64,000 bases of DNA from Nocardioides sp. SR21. Its GTDB lineage: Bacteria > Actinomycetota > Actinomycetes > Propionibacteriales > Nocardioidaceae. The stretch is from assembly GCF_022761125.1 (NCBI RefSeq), contig NZ_JAKWJR010000007.1:248001-312000 (forward strand), given 5' to 3'. The stretch's first letter is position 1; each line of letters opens with the position of its first letter. Below are positions 57,785 to 64,000 of this stretch, piece after piece. The notes below the pieces were generated by a model. That model saw nothing but the letters and a program-made list of their open reading frames with translations, ran no database searches and had not been told where the DNA came from. The translations under genes were made by a program, and so were the position numbers.

Positions 57785-58423
57785 ATGCCCGCGGAGACCT
57801 CCCAGACGCTCGACCGCGGGCTTCGTGTCCTCGATGTGCTCGCGTCGGCTCCCGGCGGGCTGACCGTCACCGAGCTCGCCACGCGTCTCGACGTGAACCG
57901 GACCGTCGTCTACCGGCTGGTGAGCACCCTCGAGCAGCACGCCCTGGTACGCCGCGACCCGCGCGGCCGGCTCCACGTCGGGCTCGGTGTCCTCCACCTG
58001 GCGTCCGCGGTCCAGCCCGTGCTGCGCGACCTCGCCGTACCCGTGCTGCGCGAGCTGGCCGAGGCCGTCGGCAGCACCGCCCACCTCACCGTCGCCGACG
58101 GGGAGGAGGCGCTGGCGCTGGCGGTGGTCGAACCCTCGTGGACCGACTTCCACGTGAGCTACCGCGTCGGCTCGCGGCACCCGCTCAACCAGGGCGCGGC
58201 CGGCAAGGCGATCCTGCTCGGCCGGCAGCCGGACGGTCCGCCGTACGCCCTCACCGCCGGCGAGCTCCAGGCCGGGGCGCACGGGCTCGCGGCGCCCGTG
58301 CGCGGTGTCGAGGGGCTCGAGGCCAGCGTCGGCATCGTGACCCTCGGCGGCGCGATCGACGTGGACCGGATCGGCCCGCTGGTGCGCGACGCCGCAGCGG
58401 CCGTCGCGCTGCGCCTGTCCTAG
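57785..58423 (+). CDS. IclR-family transcriptional regulator
   Basis: 212 residues, slightly short for the family. The N-terminal winged helix (about 5-70) is QTLDRGLRVLDVLASAPGGLTVTELATRLDVNRTVVYRLVSTLEQHALVRRDPRGRLHVGLGVLHLA. The effector domain (about 75-210) has GSTAHLTVADGEEALALAVVEPSW, HPLNQGAAGKAILLG and the closing GIVTLGGAID. It usually controls a nearby catabolic operon, but its neighbours here are small membrane proteins, so the target is unclear. Confidence 0.9.
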   Translation: MPAETSQTLDRGLRVLDVLASAPGGLTVTELATRLDVNRTVVYRLVSTLEQHALVRRDPRGRLHVGLGVLHLASAVQPVLRDLAVPVLRELAEAVGSTAHLTVADGEEALALAVVEPSWTDFHVSYRVGSRHPLNQGAAGKAILLGRQPDGPPYALTAGELQAGAHGLAAPVRGVEGLEASVGIVTLGGAIDVDRIGPLVRDAAAAVALRLS

Positions 58424-58430
58424 GCGACCG

Positions 58431-58847
58431 GTGCACCCGCTCACTGCCTGGCCACGCCCGGCGCTGATGCTCGGCGTCGGCGCGGTCGTGCTGGTCGGCG
58501 CTGCGTACGGGCTCCTGTTCGCGGACCGGACGGACTACGTAGGCCACTTCCTTGCCGGGGCGGGTGCGACCTACTGGCTGCTGGCGGTCGTCGTCGAAGC
58601 GGCCCCCGAGCGCCGCTGGCCGGTGGTGATCACGGTCTGGGTGGCGGTGCTGCTGGGGGTGGTGACCGAGGCGACGGTGTTCCGGCTCGCGGAGTTCGAC
58701 CCGGTGGACCTGGCCAACCAGAGTCTCGGCGCCGTGCTGGCCGGGGTCGGCATGCTCGATGCCCGTCCGTACGACCGATCCTCCACCGTCGCCGCCGCGG
58801 CCGGGCTGGTCCTCCTGGTGACGGGGTTCTTCTATGCCTTCGCGTGA
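58431..58847 (+). CDS. Four-helix membrane protein, unknown
   Basis: 138 residues, GTG 58431 only 7 bp after the IclR stop. Hydrophobic helices lie at about 11-30, 38-57, 64-82 and 115-136. Conserved-looking residues GHFLAGAGATYWLL and DPVDLANQSLGAVLAG recall VanZ-like small membrane proteins, but this is a weak impression. It overlaps the following gene by 14 bp, forming one unit. Confidence 0.65.
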   Translation: MHPLTAWPRPALMLGVGAVVLVGAAYGLLFADRTDYVGHFLAGAGATYWLLAVVVEAAPERRWPVVITVWVAVLLGVVTEATVFRLAEFDPVDLANQSLGAVLAGVGMLDARPYDRSSTVAAAAGLVLLVTGFFYAFA

Positions 58848-59271
58848 GCACGGGTTCGTCTGGGCGGCCATCGCGCTGGCTGTCACCGGCGTGCTGTTCG
58901 CCGCGCTGGCGGCGTGGACCCTGGTGGCGCGTTCGACGATCCCTGCCGAGCTCGACGGCACCGTGACGGGCATCGAGCTACGTCACGAGAAGCATCCCGG
59001 GGTCGATGACGTCTGGATGATCTCGGTCGACGACGGCGACCTCCGACACGTCGACACCCACGTCGCCGATCTCGTCGACGTGGGTGACGCGGTCGAGAAG
59101 AGCGCGTGGGACACGAGCCTCTTGGTCAACGGAGAACCCCGACCGCTCTCGCTCAGCGATGACGCGCGAGCGATGCTCCTCCTCGCGCCGATCATCGCTG
59201 TGGTCGTCGTGTCTCTCACCTGCGCGACGCACGTCCTGTCGCGCCCCGGCCGCGTGGACAGGACCGCCTGA
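58834..59271 (+). CDS. Membrane protein with an extracytoplasmic loop, unknown
   Basis: 145 residues. Two transmembrane helices (about 9-32 and 110-133) flank a polar loop of about 77 residues (TIPAELDGTVTGIELRHEKHPGVDDVWMISVDDGDLRHVDTHVADLVDVGDAVEKSAW). The loop has a beta-strand rhythm, like a small OB- or biotinyl-like domain. Family not recognised. It starts inside the 3' end of the preceding membrane gene, so the two are probably translated together and may interact. Confidence 0.65.
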   Translation: MPSREHGFVWAAIALAVTGVLFAALAAWTLVARSTIPAELDGTVTGIELRHEKHPGVDDVWMISVDDGDLRHVDTHVADLVDVGDAVEKSAWDTSLLVNGEPRPLSLSDDARAMLLLAPIIAVVVVSLTCATHVLSRPGRVDRTA

Positions 59272-59285
59272 CGCGTCGTCGCGGC

Positions 59286-59846
59286 TCAGTCGTCCGTCCG
59301 GTCGTCGGCGGTCTTGCTCACCACGCCGTAGTCGGCGTCGAGGGTGACATCCCACTCGGTGCCGTCGTCGGCACGGACCTCGGCCTCGTAGGCCTCGCCC
59401 GGGTCGTCGCTGGCCTCGACCTGGAGGACGGTGCCGCCGCCGACTGCCTCGAGCGCCGCCTGCTCGGCGGCGGTCCGCTCCTCGGAGCCGAGGGCCCGGT
59501 CGTCCGCGTCCGGGGTGTCGCCAGCGTCGTCGGCGTCGTTGTCGTCAGCGTCGGTCTCGGTGCTGACCTCGTTCAGGTCGCCGTCCAGCGCGACGTCGAT
59601 CTCGGTGCCGTCGTCCGCGCGGACCTCGACCTCGTAGGCCACGCCCGGGTCGTCGCTGGTCTCCACCTCGTCCGCCGTGCCTCCGCCGGCGATCTCGACG
59701 GCCGCGGCGGCGACGCGGTCGCGCTCGCTTCCGCCGACGCTGTCGTCAGCCGTGGCCGACCAGACGGTGGCGCCGGCGCCGAGGACGGCGATGGTCGCGA
59801 CGGCGGGGATGATGATGCGCTTCCTGCGGAGCTTGCTGAGGTTCAC
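59286..59846 (-). CDS. Membrane-anchored protein with two PepSY domains
   Basis: 186 residues from GTG 59846 (AAAGG upstream). One N-terminal TM (about 10-32) is followed by two PepSY-type repeats: AAAVEIAGGGTADEVETSDDPGVAYEVEVRADDGTEIDVALDGDLNEVS and AALEAVGGGTVLQVEASDDPGEAYEAEVRADDGTEWDVTLDADYGVVS. They share most residues, a recent internal duplication. A long acidic Asp-rich linker separates them. PepSY domains often inhibit or sense protease or metal activity outside the membrane. CTGAAC direct repeats upstream also precede the adjacent response-regulator gene, so this is a likely target of that system. Confidence 0.82.
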   Translation of the reverse strand: MNLSKLRRKRIIIPAVATIAVLGAGATVWSATADDSVGGSERDRVAAAAVEIAGGGTADEVETSDDPGVAYEVEVRADDGTEIDVALDGDLNEVSTETDADDNDADDAGDTPDADDRALGSEERTAAEQAALEAVGGGTVLQVEASDDPGEAYEAEVRADDGTEWDVTLDADYGVVSKTADDRTDD

Positions 59847-59899
59847 GGCAGTGCCTTTCGTGACGGGATGACTGTCGCCGTCAGCGTGCACGGAGGTCG

Positions 59900-59926
59900 C
59901 TGAACCCCACCTGAACGTGTCTGAAG
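59900..59926. promoter_or_regulatory. CTGAAC direct repeats upstream of the PepSY gene
   Basis: CTGAAC at 59900-59905 and 59911-59916 (11-bp period), then CTGAAG at 59921-59926. The 11-bp spacing is typical of tandem OmpR/PhoB-type half-sites. An identical CTGAAC-N5-CTGAAC pair precedes the response-regulator gene. Confidence 0.6.
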
Positions 59927-59932
59927 GGATCT

Positions 59933-61276
59933 TCAGGTGGGCAGGCGTACGACGAACCGGGCGCCACCGAGCGCGGACGTCGTGACGTCGACCGTCCCGT
60001 GGTGGGCCGCCACGATCTCCCTCACGATGGCCAGCCCGAGGCCGCTGCCGCCCGCGTCCCGGGCCCTGGCCTCGTCGAGCCGGACGAACCTGTCGAAGAC
60101 CCGTTGCCGGTCCTCCTCGGGGATGCCGGGACCGTCGTCCTCCACGACCAGCTCCACGGTGCTGTCGGCGTCGCGGACGGTCAGGGCGACGACCTCGGCG
60201 GCGTGACGTACGGCGTTGTCGACGAGGTTCTGGACCAGCTGGGTCAGGCCCACCAGGTCCCCACGCACGCGACCCGGTCCGATCCCCGAGGTGTCGACGC
60301 GCAGCCCGGGACGCCGGGTCCCTCGGGCCACCGCGAGCGCCAGGTCGTCGAGGTCGACGTCGTGGTCGGCCCGGGACACCGCCCCCTCGTCGGCCCGAGC
60401 GAGCAGCAGCAGCTGCTCGACGAGCCGCTGCATCCGCGCGGACTCCTCTAGCACGGCGTCGGCGAGCTCGCCCTCCGGCAGTGCCCCGGGATGCGCCCGG
60501 GCCACCTCTGCCGTCTGGCGGATGCTCGCCAGCGGCGACCGCAGCTCGTGCGAGGCGTCGCCCACGAACTGGCGCTGCCGGTCGCGCGAGTCCTGCAGCC
60601 GGCCGAGCATCTCGTTCACGGTCCGCGCCAGGCGGTGGATCTCGTCGCGCGCAGGGGGTTCGGTCACCCGTCGGTCGAGCCGGTCGCCGGTGATCTGCTC
60701 GGCCTCCCGCCGGATGCGCTCCACCGGGGCCAGCGCCCGGGTGGTCGCGACCCACGTCGTGGCGCCGACGAGCAGCACCAGCACGGGCAGCCCGACGGCC
60801 AGGGGGAGCAGCAGGGCGGCCGTCGAGTCGTCGACGTCCTCGAGCGACACCGCGACCGACACGACGTACTCCTGGCCGTCGGTCGTGGCGTCCTCGGTGA
60901 CCACCAGGTACGCGTGGTCGGCGCCGGCGACCTCCACCCGGTCCGTGTCCTCGGTCGGCAGCGGCCGGGCGAGCGGTGGCGAGGCGCGTACGACGGCGCC
61001 GGACGTGTCGGTCACCTGCCACAGGAGCTCGTCGGGCTCGTCGTCGTCCTCCTCGTCGTCCGCCGGCGGCGGGTCGGGGAGACCGGTCGTCTCGATCTGG
61101 TCGGCCAGCTCACCGGCCCGCTGCTCGGCCGTGCTCTCCAGGCCGTCGCGCATCGAGTCGCGGACCAGGGCCACGAGGGCGACGCCGCCGACGAGCAGCG
61201 CGAGGGCCACGACCAGCACGGCCGCGACCGTCGTCCGCACCCGCACCGACGCGCGGTTCCAGCGACGCTCAGCCAC
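59933..61276 (-). CDS. Sensor histidine kinase (EnvZ/BaeS type)
   Basis: 447 residues, GTG 61276, overlapping the regulator gene by 8 bp. TM1 (about 16-40), an extracytoplasmic sensor region (about 41-155) with a very acidic run (ADDEEDDDEPDE), TM2 (about 157-180) and a HAMP domain (about 182-235). HisKA has His243 (VGDASHELRSPLASIRQ), and the HATPase has NLVDNAVRHA, EDDGPGIPEED and GSGLGLAIVREI. The acidic sensor run suggests cation or cationic-peptide sensing, an inference. It phosphorylates the regulator encoded just upstream. Confidence 0.93.
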   Translation of the reverse strand: MAERRWNRASVRVRTTVAAVLVVALALLVGGVALVALVRDSMRDGLESTAEQRAGELADQIETTGLPDPPPADDEEDDDEPDELLWQVTDTSGAVVRASPPLARPLPTEDTDRVEVAGADHAYLVVTEDATTDGQEYVVSVAVSLEDVDDSTAALLLPLAVGLPVLVLLVGATTWVATTRALAPVERIRREAEQITGDRLDRRVTEPPARDEIHRLARTVNEMLGRLQDSRDRQRQFVGDASHELRSPLASIRQTAEVARAHPGALPEGELADAVLEESARMQRLVEQLLLLARADEGAVSRADHDVDLDDLALAVARGTRRPGLRVDTSGIGPGRVRGDLVGLTQLVQNLVDNAVRHAAEVVALTVRDADSTVELVVEDDGPGIPEEDRQRVFDRFVRLDEARARDAGGSGLGLAIVREIVAAHHGTVDVTTSALGGARFVVRLPT

Positions 61277-61946
61277 CGTCGCTCGCCAACCGGTAGCCGG
61301 CGCCGCGCAGCGTCTGGATCGCCTCGCGACCGAAGGGCCGGTCGATCTTGTTGCGCAGGTGGCGGACGTAGACCTCGACGATGTTGGGGTCGCCGTCGAA
61401 GTCGACGTCCCAGACGGCGTCGATGATCTGACGCTTGGAGAGGACGTCCCCTGGGTGGCGGGCGAGGAACGCGAGCAGGGAGAACTCCCGGGCGGTCAGG
61501 TCGATCTCGGTGTCGCCGCGCCACACGCGTCGCGCGGCCGGGTCCACGCGCAGGTCGCCCACCTCGAGCCGGGTGGGTCGCTCGCGGGCGCCGCGGCGAG
61601 CGATCGCGCGGAGCCTGGCCACGAGCACCGGGAACGAGAACGGCTTGGTCAGGTAGTCGTCGGCGCCGGTGTCGAGACCCTCGACCTGGTCCCACTCGCC
61701 GTCCTTGGCGGTGAGCATCAGGATCGGCGTCCAGTCCTTCTCCTCGCGCAGCGCCGAGCAGACCCGGTAGCCGTTGATCCCCGGCAGCATCAGGTCGAGG
61801 ACGATCGCGTCGTAGCTGTTCTCGCGAGCGAGCCACAGCCCGTCGGTGCCGTCGTGCGCGACGTCGACCGCGAAGCCCTCGGCCTCGAGCCCCACGCGCA
61901 GCGAGCGGGCGAGCCGGACTTCGTCGTCGACCACGAGCACCCGCAT
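61269..61946 (-). CDS. OmpR/PhoB-family response regulator
   Basis: 225 residues. The receiver has Asp7-Asp8, phospho-acceptor Asp51 (AIVLDLMLPG), Thr in LMLTAKD and Lys in YLTKPF. The C-terminal winged helix (about 125-220) includes LTAREFSLLAFLARHPGDVLSKRQIIDAVWDVDFDGDPNIVEVYVRHLRNKID. It begins with ATG 61946 and is followed by its kinase. CTGAAC-N5-CTGAAC lies 25-41 bp before the start, at a minus-35-like position, suggesting autoregulation. Confidence 0.95.
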   Translation of the reverse strand: MRVLVVDDEVRLARSLRVGLEAEGFAVDVAHDGTDGLWLARENSYDAIVLDLMLPGINGYRVCSALREEKDWTPILMLTAKDGEWDQVEGLDTGADDYLTKPFSFPVLVARLRAIARRGARERPTRLEVGDLRVDPAARRVWRGDTEIDLTAREFSLLAFLARHPGDVLSKRQIIDAVWDVDFDGDPNIVEVYVRHLRNKIDRPFGREAIQTLRGAGYRLASDGG

Positions 61947-61970
61947 GGACGTCAGTGTCCCGCATCGACC

Positions 61971-61987
61971 CTGAACCCCCGCTGAAC
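61971..61987. promoter_or_regulatory. CTGAAC direct repeat upstream of the response-regulator gene
   Basis: CTGAAC at 61971-61976 and 61982-61987, an 11-bp period identical to the pair before the PepSY gene. Confidence 0.6.
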
Positions 61988-62016
61988 GGCGAGGCTCCAG
62001 GCGCGGTGTCAGAGCC

Positions 62017-62238
62017 CTAGGCGCGCAGCCACTCTCCGAGCTCGGCGTCGACCATCAGCTCGCGGGCCTCGGCCTCGCGGTCGTCGGCGACCAGGATCCG
62101 GGGCACGATCACCGGGATGGTGCCCTCGAGCACGCTCATGTTGCGGTCGGTGACCTGGTAGGGGATCCCGGCCTCCCCGAGCAGGGCCTCGACCACGGAG
62201 ATCAGCGCGACGTCGTTGGTGCGGATCAGCTCGGCCAT
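62017..62238 (-). CDS. DUF2007-type putative signal-transducing protein
   Basis: 73 residues from ATG 62238: MAELIRTNDVALISVVEALLGEAGIPYQVTDRNMSVLEGTIPVIVPRILVADDREAEARELMVDAELGEWL. This matches the small ferredoxin-like DUF2007 (PII-like fold) pattern of helix-strand-helix-strand with VPRILV near the end. The function is not established. The start lies 4 bp beyond the sulfatase stop, so it probably follows the sulfatase gene in one transcript. Confidence 0.82.
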   Translation of the reverse strand: MAELIRTNDVALISVVEALLGEAGIPYQVTDRNMSVLEGTIPVIVPRILVADDREAEARELMVDAELGEWLRA

Positions 62239-62242
62239 GTGA

Positions 62243-64000
62243 CTACCCCAGGTAGGTGACGGTGACGTTGTCGATGGTGCCATCGAACGCAAACGGAGCG
62301 CGCTCCCGGTAGTCGAGGGACACCGGGCTGCCGAGCGACCGCCCGATGTCCAGGCAGTCGTTGGCGGTGAAGAGCAGCGGAGCGCTGATCGGCACCTGCC
62401 CCGAGGCGACCGTCTCGCCGGCGGCGCTCAGGGTGACGTCGAGCGGCCCGCCGGGGCGCGGGTCGGCGTACACGGTCCGGACCTCGATCTGCGTGCGGCC
62501 GGCCGGCAGTCGGTCGGCGGACCTGATCTTGGTCCGTTGCAGGATGAAGAGGTTGTACTCGTAGCAGAGGTAGCCGTCGTCGAGGTAGCAGGTCAGCCCG
62601 CCGCTGTTGGCGCCGAGCGAGTAGAGGACCCCGCTGGCGCCCTCGCCCAGGTCGGCGTCGATGACGACGGTGTTGGCGCGGTTGCCGAGCGCGGGCGCGC
62701 AGAACTCCGGCATCCGCACGATGTCGCCGCTGAACGTCCAGCTCCGGTACGGCGTGGCGATGCGGAGCTCGGGGTGGATGGCGACGATCCAGAGCCCGCC
62801 GCCGACCGGGTAGACGCTGTTGCGCGCCGCCTCGATGGCGAAGACCTCCTTGAGCTGCGCGAGCTTCTCCGGGTGGGTGGCGGCCAGGTCGTGCGCCTGC
62901 GTCCAGTCCTCGTCGAGGTGGTAGAGCTCCCACGTGTCCTGGTCGGGGGTCCACTCGTGGATCCCCGGCGGCAGTCCCGGGACCCAGGGGGCTCGGGGTC
63001 CGAACGCCGACGCCATCCAGCCGTCGTGGTAGATCGCCCGGCTGCCCATGATCTCGAAGTACTGCGTCCGCAGCCGGTCCGCGGCGTCCGGGTCGTCGAA
63101 CGTGTACGCCAGGCTGACGCCGTCGAGCGGCTGCTGCTCCACGCCGCGCACCACGCGGGGCGGCGTGATGCCGACGACCTCGTAGATGGTGGGGACCAGG
63201 TCGTTGCAGTGGTGGAACTGCGAGCGCGGGCGGGAGTCCGGTGCGATCCGCGCCGGCCAGCGCACGGCCATCGGGTTGCGGGTGCCGCCGAGGTGGGAGG
63301 CCAGCAGCTTCATCCCCTTGTACGGCGCACTTCCGGCCCACGCCCAGCCCGCGTGGTACATGTTGTCCACCAGCGGCGATCCCAGCACGTCGAGCCCGCC
63401 GAGCTCGTCGAGCGCCGCGATGTGCATGTCGACCGTGGTCGGGATGCCGTTCTGGGCGAGCAGCTCGCTGATGGTGCCGTTCTGGCCCTCGCCGGACGAG
63501 CCGTTGTCGCCCCAGATGTAGAACACCAGGGTGTTCTCGCCGTATCCGAGTCGCTCGACCTCGTCGACGAGCCGGCCGACCTGCACGTCGACGTGCTCGC
63601 CGAACCCGGCGGCGACCTCCATCAACCTGCGCTGGAACGGCTTCTGGTCCTCCGGGATGTCGTCCCACGCCGGCAGGCTCGGGTCGCGCGGCGTCAGCTC
63701 GGCGTCCTGCGGGATCCAGCCCTTCTCCTTGGCGCGGGCGTGCACGCGCTCGCGGTAGGCGTCCCAGCCGTCGTCGAACTTCCCGGCGTACTTGTCGGCC
63801 CACTCCTTCGCCACGTGGTGCGGACCGTGGATCGCGCCGCTCGCCCAGTACATGAAGAAGGGCTTGTCCTGCTCGAACGCCTGGTGCCGGCGCAGCCAGG
63901 CGATGGCGTCGTCGGCCAGGTCCTCGCTGAGGTGGTAGCCCTCCTCCGGCGTCTTCGGCGGCAGCACGCTGGTGGTGTTGCGGACCAGGTTGGGCTCCCA
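62243..64000 (-). CDS. Arylsulfatase (sulfatase family), 5' part beyond the window
   Basis: The C-terminal 585 or so residues of a large sulfatase run off the right edge; the frame stays open (WEPNLVRNTTSVLPPKTPEEGYHLSEDLADDAIAWL). Family text includes FMYWASGAIHGPHHV, FYIWGDNGSSGEGQNGTISE, GTRNPMAVRWP and the long C-terminal beta region ending DGTIDNVTVTYLG. Metal-site residues of the second half (GDNGSSGEG and the nearby Lys/His) are visible. The formylglycine Cys motif would lie beyond the window, so catalytic competence cannot be checked. It probably releases sulfate from organic sulfate esters. Confidence 0.88.
   Translation of the reverse strand, partial: WEPNLVRNTTSVLPPKTPEEGYHLSEDLADDAIAWLRRHQAFEQDKPFFMYWASGAIHGPHHVAKEWADKYAGKFDDGWDAYRERVHARAKEKGWIPQDAELTPRDPSLPAWDDIPEDQKPFQRRLMEVAAGFGEHVDVQVGRLVDEVERLGYGENTLVFYIWGDNGSSGEGQNGTISELLAQNGIPTTVDMHIAALDELGGLDVLGSPLVDNMYHAGWAWAGSAPYKGMKLLASHLGGTRNPMAVRWPARIAPDSRPRSQFHHCNDLVPTIYEVVGITPPRVVRGVEQQPLDGVSLAYTFDDPDAADRLRTQYFEIMGSRAIYHDGWMASAFGPRAPWVPGLPPGIHEWTPDQDTWELYHLDEDWTQAHDLAATHPEKLAQLKEVFAIEAARNSVYPVGGGLWIVAIHPELRIATPYRSWTFSGDIVRMPEFCAPALGNRANTVVIDADLGEGASGVLYSLGANSGGLTCYLDDGYLCYEYNLFILQRTKIRSADRLPAGRTQIEVRTVYADPRPGGPLDVTLSAAGETVASGQVPISAPLLFTANDCLDIGRSLGSPVSLDYRERAPFAFDGTIDNVTVTYLG

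Noticed and set aside
1-64000. tRNA, rRNA, insertion sequence or prophage genes
   Set aside because: No cloverleaf other than the tmRNA, no transposase or integrase motifs and no phage structural proteins were recognised on reading both strands.

Overview
The window is chromosomal DNA of a high-GC actinobacterium. Codon third positions are almost all G or C. There are many GTG starts and ATGA/GTGA gene overlaps. Many genes appear leaderless, with a TANNNT box 6-8 nt before the start codon. Markers such as prfB, ftsEX, smpB, a tmRNA, an FliA/WhiG-type sigma factor, DUF3039, DUF6325 and a narGHJI-K operon fit the Nocardioidaceae (Nocardioides-like). That assignment is inferred from gene content and protein feel, not from a search. 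No prophage, integrase, transposase, CRISPR array or rRNA was seen. The only RNA gene recognised is ssrA.

Layout. (1) 1-2.9 kb: a frameshifted beta-propeller protein, a CAP-domain protein, a tiny membrane protein and a receiver/anti-sigma-kinase fusion. (2) 2.9-14.5 kb: a core block with prfB, ftsE, ftsX, an EnvC-like M23 hydrolase, smpB and, further on, ssrA. It is interrupted by an MpaB-type oxygenase, a secreted metalloprotease, an amidohydrolase, a stand-alone LigD-type phosphoesterase, a nuclease-fold protein and a trypsin-fold protease. (3) 14.6-22.7 kb: a DMFase-like lipoprotein, a lipoprotein/LCP pair, a PDZ-bearing sensor kinase with its NarL-type regulator, a sigma factor and a secreted alpha/beta hydrolase. 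(4) 22.9-33.3 kb: an MMPL exporter with a very long coiled coil, a large S8 protease, a propeller-like anchored protein, an Ig-repeat fragment, a flavin oxidase and two tandem paralogous secreted proteins. (5) 33.3-41.8 kb: a respiratory nitrate reductase operon narG-H-J-I-K and a small downstream gene. Both transcription units carry DosR/DevR-like boxes at the same distance from their start codons. (6) 41.9-55 kb: a clostripain-like lipoprotein operon, a propeller/Ig/OmpA surface protein, an M15 peptidase, HIT, a FabG-like reductase, a DUF3048 lipoprotein, a TetR regulator with three palindromic operators, YqgE and a PIG-L deacetylase. (7) 55-64 kb: PadR and its two operators, DUF3039 plus a helicase, IclR, small membrane proteins, a PepSY protein with an OmpR-type two-component system sharing 11-bp direct repeats, DUF2007 and a sulfatase cut by the window edge.

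How it fits together. The core genes serve translation termination and ribosome rescue (prfB, smpB, ssrA) and division-site wall hydrolysis (ftsEX, M23). The rest is dominated by exported hydrolases and lipoproteins, which suggests a polymer- and protein-degrading soil or sediment lifestyle. The nar operon gives anaerobic nitrate respiration, probably hypoxia-induced. A family of short palindromic intergenic elements (TGGTCGAGC...GCTCGACCA) lies between or inside genes at several points. One copy fills the narG-narH gap and a related one forms the first codons of narJ.
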